Assembly: GCA_964384215.1 (NCBI GenBank)
Contig: CAYLLB010000001.1
Location: 1-64,000 of the forward strand
Length of the DNA: 64,000 nucleotides
DNA from: JAJFUV01 sp964384215
GTDB taxonomy: Bacteria > Acidobacteriota > Terriglobia > Bryobacterales > Bryobacteraceae
Direction of reading: 5' to 3'
Position numbers and translations under genes: made by a program. Each line of letters opens with the position of its first letter. Within the stretch, counting starts at the first letter, position 1. Below are positions 60,181 to 64,000 of this stretch, piece after piece. Below the pieces are notes generated by a model. That model had not been told where the DNA came from, made no database searches, and saw only the letters and a list, made by a program, of their open reading frames with translations.

Positions 60181-61779
60181 ATGACTTCGTTCGCCTGGGC
60201 TTGTGGATTGCCGGCTCTTTCGTTTCTGGCCGTTCTACAAGCGGCCACGTTCAATGTCCGCGATTATGGGGCCAAGGGTGACGGCTCCTCCAAGGATACG
60301 GCCGCGGTGCAGAAAGCCATCGACGCCGCCGCCGGCCAGGGCGGCGGGACAGTCTGGGTGCCCGCCGGTAAGTACCTCTGCGGCACAATTCACCTGAAGA
60401 GCAACGTCACTCTGCACCTGGACAACGGCTCGGCGATTCTGGCCAGCACCGACAACGGCGATTTCGACCCATACGAAACGCTGCCGTTCAAGTCGGTATC
60501 GGATAACGAGACCACCTTCTTCCACTACGGGCTGCTGGTCGCGGAGAACGCTCACCACATCGCGATCACCGGCCGGGGTGTGGTGGATGGAAACCGGCCA
60601 CGGCGCCGCGGGCCCAAGACCATTTCCATCAAGAATTGCCAGTACGTCACAATCCGCGGCATCACGGTACAGAACTCGCCCAACTATTCGATCAGCTTCT
60701 GGGGCACCGACTACATCGACATCGACGGCGTGACGATTCTGAACGGCTATGCCGACGGGATCGACCCAGACGCCTCGCGTTACGTCCGCATCTCGAACTG
60801 TTACATCGACTGTTGGGATGATGCCATTTGTCCGAAGGCGAGCCCCTCGATGGGGATGGACCAGCGGCGCAACGTTGAGCACCTGGTGGTCACGAATTGC
60901 GTGACCCGCACCAATTGCAGCAACTTCAAGTTCGGGACGGAATCCAGTTGGGATCTGAAGGACGTCGCGGTGAGCAACGTCACGATGATGCCACGCGACA
61001 AGGGCCGCCCGCCGCTTTCGGGGATTTCGCTGGAGGCCGTGGACGGCGCGAACATCAATGGCGTGGTTTTCTCCAACATCTCGATGGTGGGCATCACCAC
61101 GCCGATCTTCGTCCGGCTGGGCAATCGCGGCCGCGGCATGGGTCCGCCCACGCCGGGGTCTGTGGAGAACGTTTCGTTCAACAACATCGTGGCGCGCGGA
61201 GCCACGATGACCTCTTCGGTGACAGGCATCCCGGGCTATCTGGCGCGCCGCGTGGCCTTGTCGAACATACTCATCACGATGGAGGGCGGAAACCAGGATC
61301 CCAAAGGCCTGGATGTGCCCGAGCACATCGCCAAATACCCCGAGGGAACGATGTTCGGCATCCTGCCGGCCTTCGGTTTCTACGCGCGCCACGCCGAAGG
61401 ACTCACACTCAGCAACGTGCAACTGCGCTGGGACAAAGAGGATCTGCGTCCGGCGATGATTTTCGACGATGTGAAGGACCTCACGATCGACGGTTTCCAC
61501 ACGGATACCGTGGCCGGCGTCTCGCCGGTGGTTTGGCTCAATAATGCTGTTGACGCATTTATCCGCAACTCGCGAACGGCAGCAGCACGAACGTTCCTGC
61601 GCGTGAGCGGAGCCGACAGCCAACGGGTTCTGCTTGCGGGGAACGACCTGACGCGGGTTGAGCGGCGCGTGGAGATTCAAGACGCCTCGAAGTCCGCTGT
61701 GCAGGAGGCAGGAAACGCGGTCAGTGCGGCCCCCAACCGGGCTGCGAAAAAGGGTTCCTCGGGAGGCAAGAAACAATGA
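60181..61779 (+). CDS. Secreted GH28-family protein
   Basis: A 532-residue beta-helix enzyme with a signal peptide (SFAWACGLPALSFLAVLQAA). GH28 elements are TFNVRDYGAKGDGSSKDTAAVQKAI, VWVPAGKYLCGTIHLKSNVTLHL, ITGRGVVDGN, and the active-site region ADGIDPD...CWDDAICPKAS. The Asp residues are present; the GHG His motif is replaced by SNFKFGTESS. Its C-terminal part resembles the GH28 protein at 22006 (FYARHAEGLTLSNVQ versus FYIRHARGIRMSDVR). The tail is Lys/Gly-rich. GAGGAGG precedes the ATG. The stop overlaps the TonB receptor ATG. Confidence 0.9.
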   Translation: MTSFAWACGLPALSFLAVLQAATFNVRDYGAKGDGSSKDTAAVQKAIDAAAGQGGGTVWVPAGKYLCGTIHLKSNVTLHLDNGSAILASTDNGDFDPYETLPFKSVSDNETTFFHYGLLVAENAHHIAITGRGVVDGNRPRRRGPKTISIKNCQYVTIRGITVQNSPNYSISFWGTDYIDIDGVTILNGYADGIDPDASRYVRISNCYIDCWDDAICPKASPSMGMDQRRNVEHLVVTNCVTRTNCSNFKFGTESSWDLKDVAVSNVTMMPRDKGRPPLSGISLEAVDGANINGVVFSNISMVGITTPIFVRLGNRGRGMGPPTPGSVENVSFNNIVARGATMTSSVTGIPGYLARRVALSNILITMEGGNQDPKGLDVPEHIAKYPEGTMFGILPAFGFYARHAEGLTLSNVQLRWDKEDLRPAMIFDDVKDLTIDGFHTDTVAGVSPVVWLNNAVDAFIRNSRTAAARTFLRVSGADSQRVLLAGNDLTRVERRVEIQDASKSAVQEAGNAVSAAPNRAAKKGSSGGKKQ

Positions 61780-64000
61780 GGGGAAGCAAGCCTAGTCTCG
61801 CAATTGTTTTTGTCCTGGCCATCTTTCTGGCAGGACCCGTTCTCAGCAACTCCTGCTTCGCACAGCAGGCTGGCACGGCCGGCATTTACGGCAGCGTAGT
61901 GGATGCGCAGGGCGGAGCCATCCCCGGAGCGAGGGTTACGCTCACCCACATCGAGCGCAACCAAGTTCGGGAGGCCACCACCAACGAAGTGGGGGTGTAC
62001 ACGTTCCCGCTGATTCCCATCGGCACTTACAAGATCGGGATTCAGCACCCTGGGTTCAAGGCTTTCGAGCAGACCCGCATCGAGCTTCAGGTCAACGACA
62101 ACGCGAAGATTGACGTCACGCTCGAGGTGGGCGACGTAAACACTCGCGTGCAGGTGGAGGCCGTTGGTATGACGGTGGAAACCAGCAGCGCCACCATCAA
62201 GAACGTCGTGGATGGCAAGCGGGTTTTGGAACTGCCGTTGAACGGCCGCAATGTGCTGCAACTCGGACTGCTGGTCCCCGGTGCCGTCAACGCGGGCGGC
62301 AGCGTGACAGGGGGCGCCAAGAGCCCCGCGGACAACCAGCAGTTTTCGATCAACGGCTCGCGGCAGAACACCACAAGGTTTACGTTGGACGGCGGGGACA
62401 ACCAGGACAACCTGACCAACGTAAACGGGCCGTATCCTTTCCCGGACGCGGTAGATGAGTTCTCGGTGCAGACAAGCAACATGAGCGCGGAGGTCGGCAA
62501 GAGTTCGGCCGCGGCCGTGAACGTGGTCACCAAGAGTGGAACGAACGAATTCCACGGGGGCGGCTTCTGGTTCCTGCGGAATTACAGTGTGAACGCCGGC
62601 AGCTACTTCCTGCATCAGTCCGACGATCTCAAGCGAAATCAGGCCGGTTTCACGCTCGGCGGACCGGTTGTGAAGGATAAGTTGTTTTTCTTTGGGGGGA
62701 TTCAAAGAACGTGGTACCGGCGTTCGCCGACGGAGCAGAAGGCTTTGACCATGCCCGCCGCCCATCGCACCGGAAATTTCTCGGACCTGCTCTCCAGATC
62801 GAAACCGGTCACGCTTCTTGATCCGACCACGGGCCAGCCTTTCTCAGGCAACCTGATTCCTTCAAGCCGCTTTTCGCCGGCGGGGCAAAACCTGATAAAG
62901 CTGTCGCCCGTTCCAGGCTCAGACGGCTATACCCGCTGGAGGAGCGTGACGACGGAAGATCCCCGAGAGTACATTTTCCGAACTGATTGGCGGCCCAGCG
63001 CCAAACACAGTCTGCTTGCACGGTATCTGCAGAACACGGACCCCACCATCGTCGCCTTCGATCCGACCAACATCCATTCCGTAGCCCAATCGCAGTGGTC
63101 ATTCAGCAAGAATGCCACGATGGGTTACACCTTGGTTCTCTCTCCGACGGTCATCGCGGACACCCATGCCACCATGTCTCGCACCACCGGTACTCGCGGC
63201 TACAACTTCCCGTACACCATTGCGGACTTTGGCGTGAAGGTGAACCCGACCTCAAACCAGATTTCGGTCGGCTTTAGCGGGACGAGCGGAACCAGCGCGC
63301 CGTCGACGCCAAACCCGCCCGCGGTTTTCGCCCGAACGAATATCGAATTGACACACGCATGGCGCTGGATCAAGGGGCGTCACAGCATGGCGGTGGGAGC
63401 GGACATCATGTTCTCCCGGTACAACGAGTACAACACGTTCCACGGGTCCGGGGTCTACAGCTTCAATGGAAGGTACACCAACTATGACGAGGCCGACTAC
63501 ATCCTGGGTCTGATGAGTGCGTTCGACCAGAGCAACGGTGAAAACGAAGCTCGCCGTTACCACTACCAGGGCTTCTACTTCAACGATGCGATGCGCATCT
63601 CCCGGCGCGTCACGCTGAATTACGGAGTCCGTTGGGAACCGTACACGCCGATGACGGACCTGCAGGACCGGCAGGTTCAATTCCGGATCGACGACTACAA
63701 AAAGAATTTGAAGTCGCAGCGTTACGTGAACGCGCCTCGCGGTCTCTTCTACCCGGGAGACAGCGTGTCGGGATACACGATTCCGAAGTGCGGCGTCGAG
63801 GCCAGCAAAAAGCAGTTCGCGCCGCGGATCGGGATCGCGTGGGACGTGAAAGGCGACGGGAGAACCAGTCTGCGCGCCGGTTATGGCATTTTCTATGACG
63901 TCCCTATGATGTATGCCCTCAACAACATGAACCTGCAAACGCCGTTCAGTTTCACGGTTGCTTTCCAGGACGGGCTCTTTGACGATCCGTACCGCGGGCG
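61776..64000 (+). CDS. TonB-dependent receptor with carboxypeptidase-regulatory domain, 3-prime end beyond window
   Basis: At least 741 residues, open to the window edge. A signal peptide (about residues 1-34, LAIVFVLAIFLAGPVLS) is followed by a CarboxypepD_reg-like beta domain (GIYGSVVDAQGGAIPGARVTL, GVYTFPLIPIGTYKIGI), a plug domain with LELPLNGRNVLQLGLLVPG, INGSRQNTTRFTLDGGDNQD and VVTKSGTNEFHGGGFW, and barrel strands. This is the Oar-like outer-membrane transporter class common in Acidobacteriota. It overlaps the GH28 stop by 4 bp (ATGA), with GGGAGG upstream, so it is probably the uptake partner for GH28 products. Confidence 0.93.
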   Translation, partial: MRGSKPSLAIVFVLAIFLAGPVLSNSCFAQQAGTAGIYGSVVDAQGGAIPGARVTLTHIERNQVREATTNEVGVYTFPLIPIGTYKIGIQHPGFKAFEQTRIELQVNDNAKIDVTLEVGDVNTRVQVEAVGMTVETSSATIKNVVDGKRVLELPLNGRNVLQLGLLVPGAVNAGGSVTGGAKSPADNQQFSINGSRQNTTRFTLDGGDNQDNLTNVNGPYPFPDAVDEFSVQTSNMSAEVGKSSAAAVNVVTKSGTNEFHGGGFWFLRNYSVNAGSYFLHQSDDLKRNQAGFTLGGPVVKDKLFFFGGIQRTWYRRSPTEQKALTMPAAHRTGNFSDLLSRSKPVTLLDPTTGQPFSGNLIPSSRFSPAGQNLIKLSPVPGSDGYTRWRSVTTEDPREYIFRTDWRPSAKHSLLARYLQNTDPTIVAFDPTNIHSVAQSQWSFSKNATMGYTLVLSPTVIADTHATMSRTTGTRGYNFPYTIADFGVKVNPTSNQISVGFSGTSGTSAPSTPNPPAVFARTNIELTHAWRWIKGRHSMAVGADIMFSRYNEYNTFHGSGVYSFNGRYTNYDEADYILGLMSAFDQSNGENEARRYHYQGFYFNDAMRISRRVTLNYGVRWEPYTPMTDLQDRQVQFRIDDYKKNLKSQRYVNAPRGLFYPGDSVSGYTIPKCGVEASKKQFAPRIGIAWDVKGDGRTSLRAGYGIFYDVPMMYALNNMNLQTPFSFTVAFQDGLFDDPYRG

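Noticed and set aside
60235..61776. 513-residue open frame on the minus strand opposite GH28
   Set aside because: Antisense shadow; the GH28 frame is certain from its motifs.

Overview
The window is high-GC chromosomal DNA that looks like an Acidobacteriota genome, probably a Solibacter/Bryobacter-type soil lineage. The grounds are four VWFA-related secreted proteins of the acidobacterial kind, an 800-residue MacB/FtsX-like orphan-type ABC permease, an Oar-like TonB-dependent receptor with an N-terminal carboxypeptidase-regulatory domain, many Tat-exported carbohydrate-active or DUF362 proteins, and DUF1844. The lineage is an inference from gene content only. I saw no rRNA, tRNA, CRISPR array or insertion sequence.

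Layout. 1-613: a recA reading frame on the minus strand, broken by an in-frame TAA. 0.8-6.5 kb: a polytopic membrane protein, a YihY/BrkB protein, uvrB and a DUF2520 protein, overlapping or tightly packed. 6.5-14.2 kb (minus): a GH106-like rhamnosidase, a VWFA protein, an orphan efflux adaptor lipoprotein, a TolB-like propeller protein and an M23 peptidase. 14.4-18.8 kb (plus): DUF1844, a PhnP-like MBL hydrolase, ribF, galU and a GH29 fucosidase. 18.9-25.7 kb: an ECHDC3-like crotonase, a divergent ETF-alpha-like protein followed by a Tat DUF362 protein, a GH28 protein with a possible RBS-masking hairpin, and an SBBP-repeat protein. 26-31 kb: LysR, a small TM protein, a degenerate GGDEF, a PilZ protein, a 43-residue membrane protein, rmlD, VWFA and an AlkA-type glycosylase. 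31-33.4 kb: a CocE/NonD hydrolase and a half-size TSUP protein.

33.4-39.1 kb is a threonine/serine catabolic operon, tdh-sdaA-kbl-rtcB, with the RNA ligase rtcB translationally coupled to kbl. It is divergent from an XRE-cupin regulator, with a palindrome in the shared promoter. 40.3-48.4 kb is a MacAB-like export operon: adaptor, ATPase, small TM protein, large permease, second ATPase, NtrC-type regulator and histidine kinase. Tandem palindromes and a GG-N10-GC sigma-54-type element precede it. 48.4-50.8 kb holds kdsB-pyrG. 50.8-55 kb holds two overlapping VWFA genes and a large TPR protein.

55-64 kb is the most interesting accessory region. It contains a secreted DUF2961 (GH172-like) protein, two DegT/DnrJ-type PLP enzymes (one with a Tat signal), a LacI-family regulator, a secreted GH28 protein and a TonB-dependent receptor whose start codon overlaps the GH28 stop. 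Two perfect GTAACCGGTTAC palindromes and a third imperfect one sit exactly 8 bp upstream of -35-like hexamers at the two DegT genes and at lacI itself. This points to a self-contained LacI-controlled glycan uptake and processing regulon.
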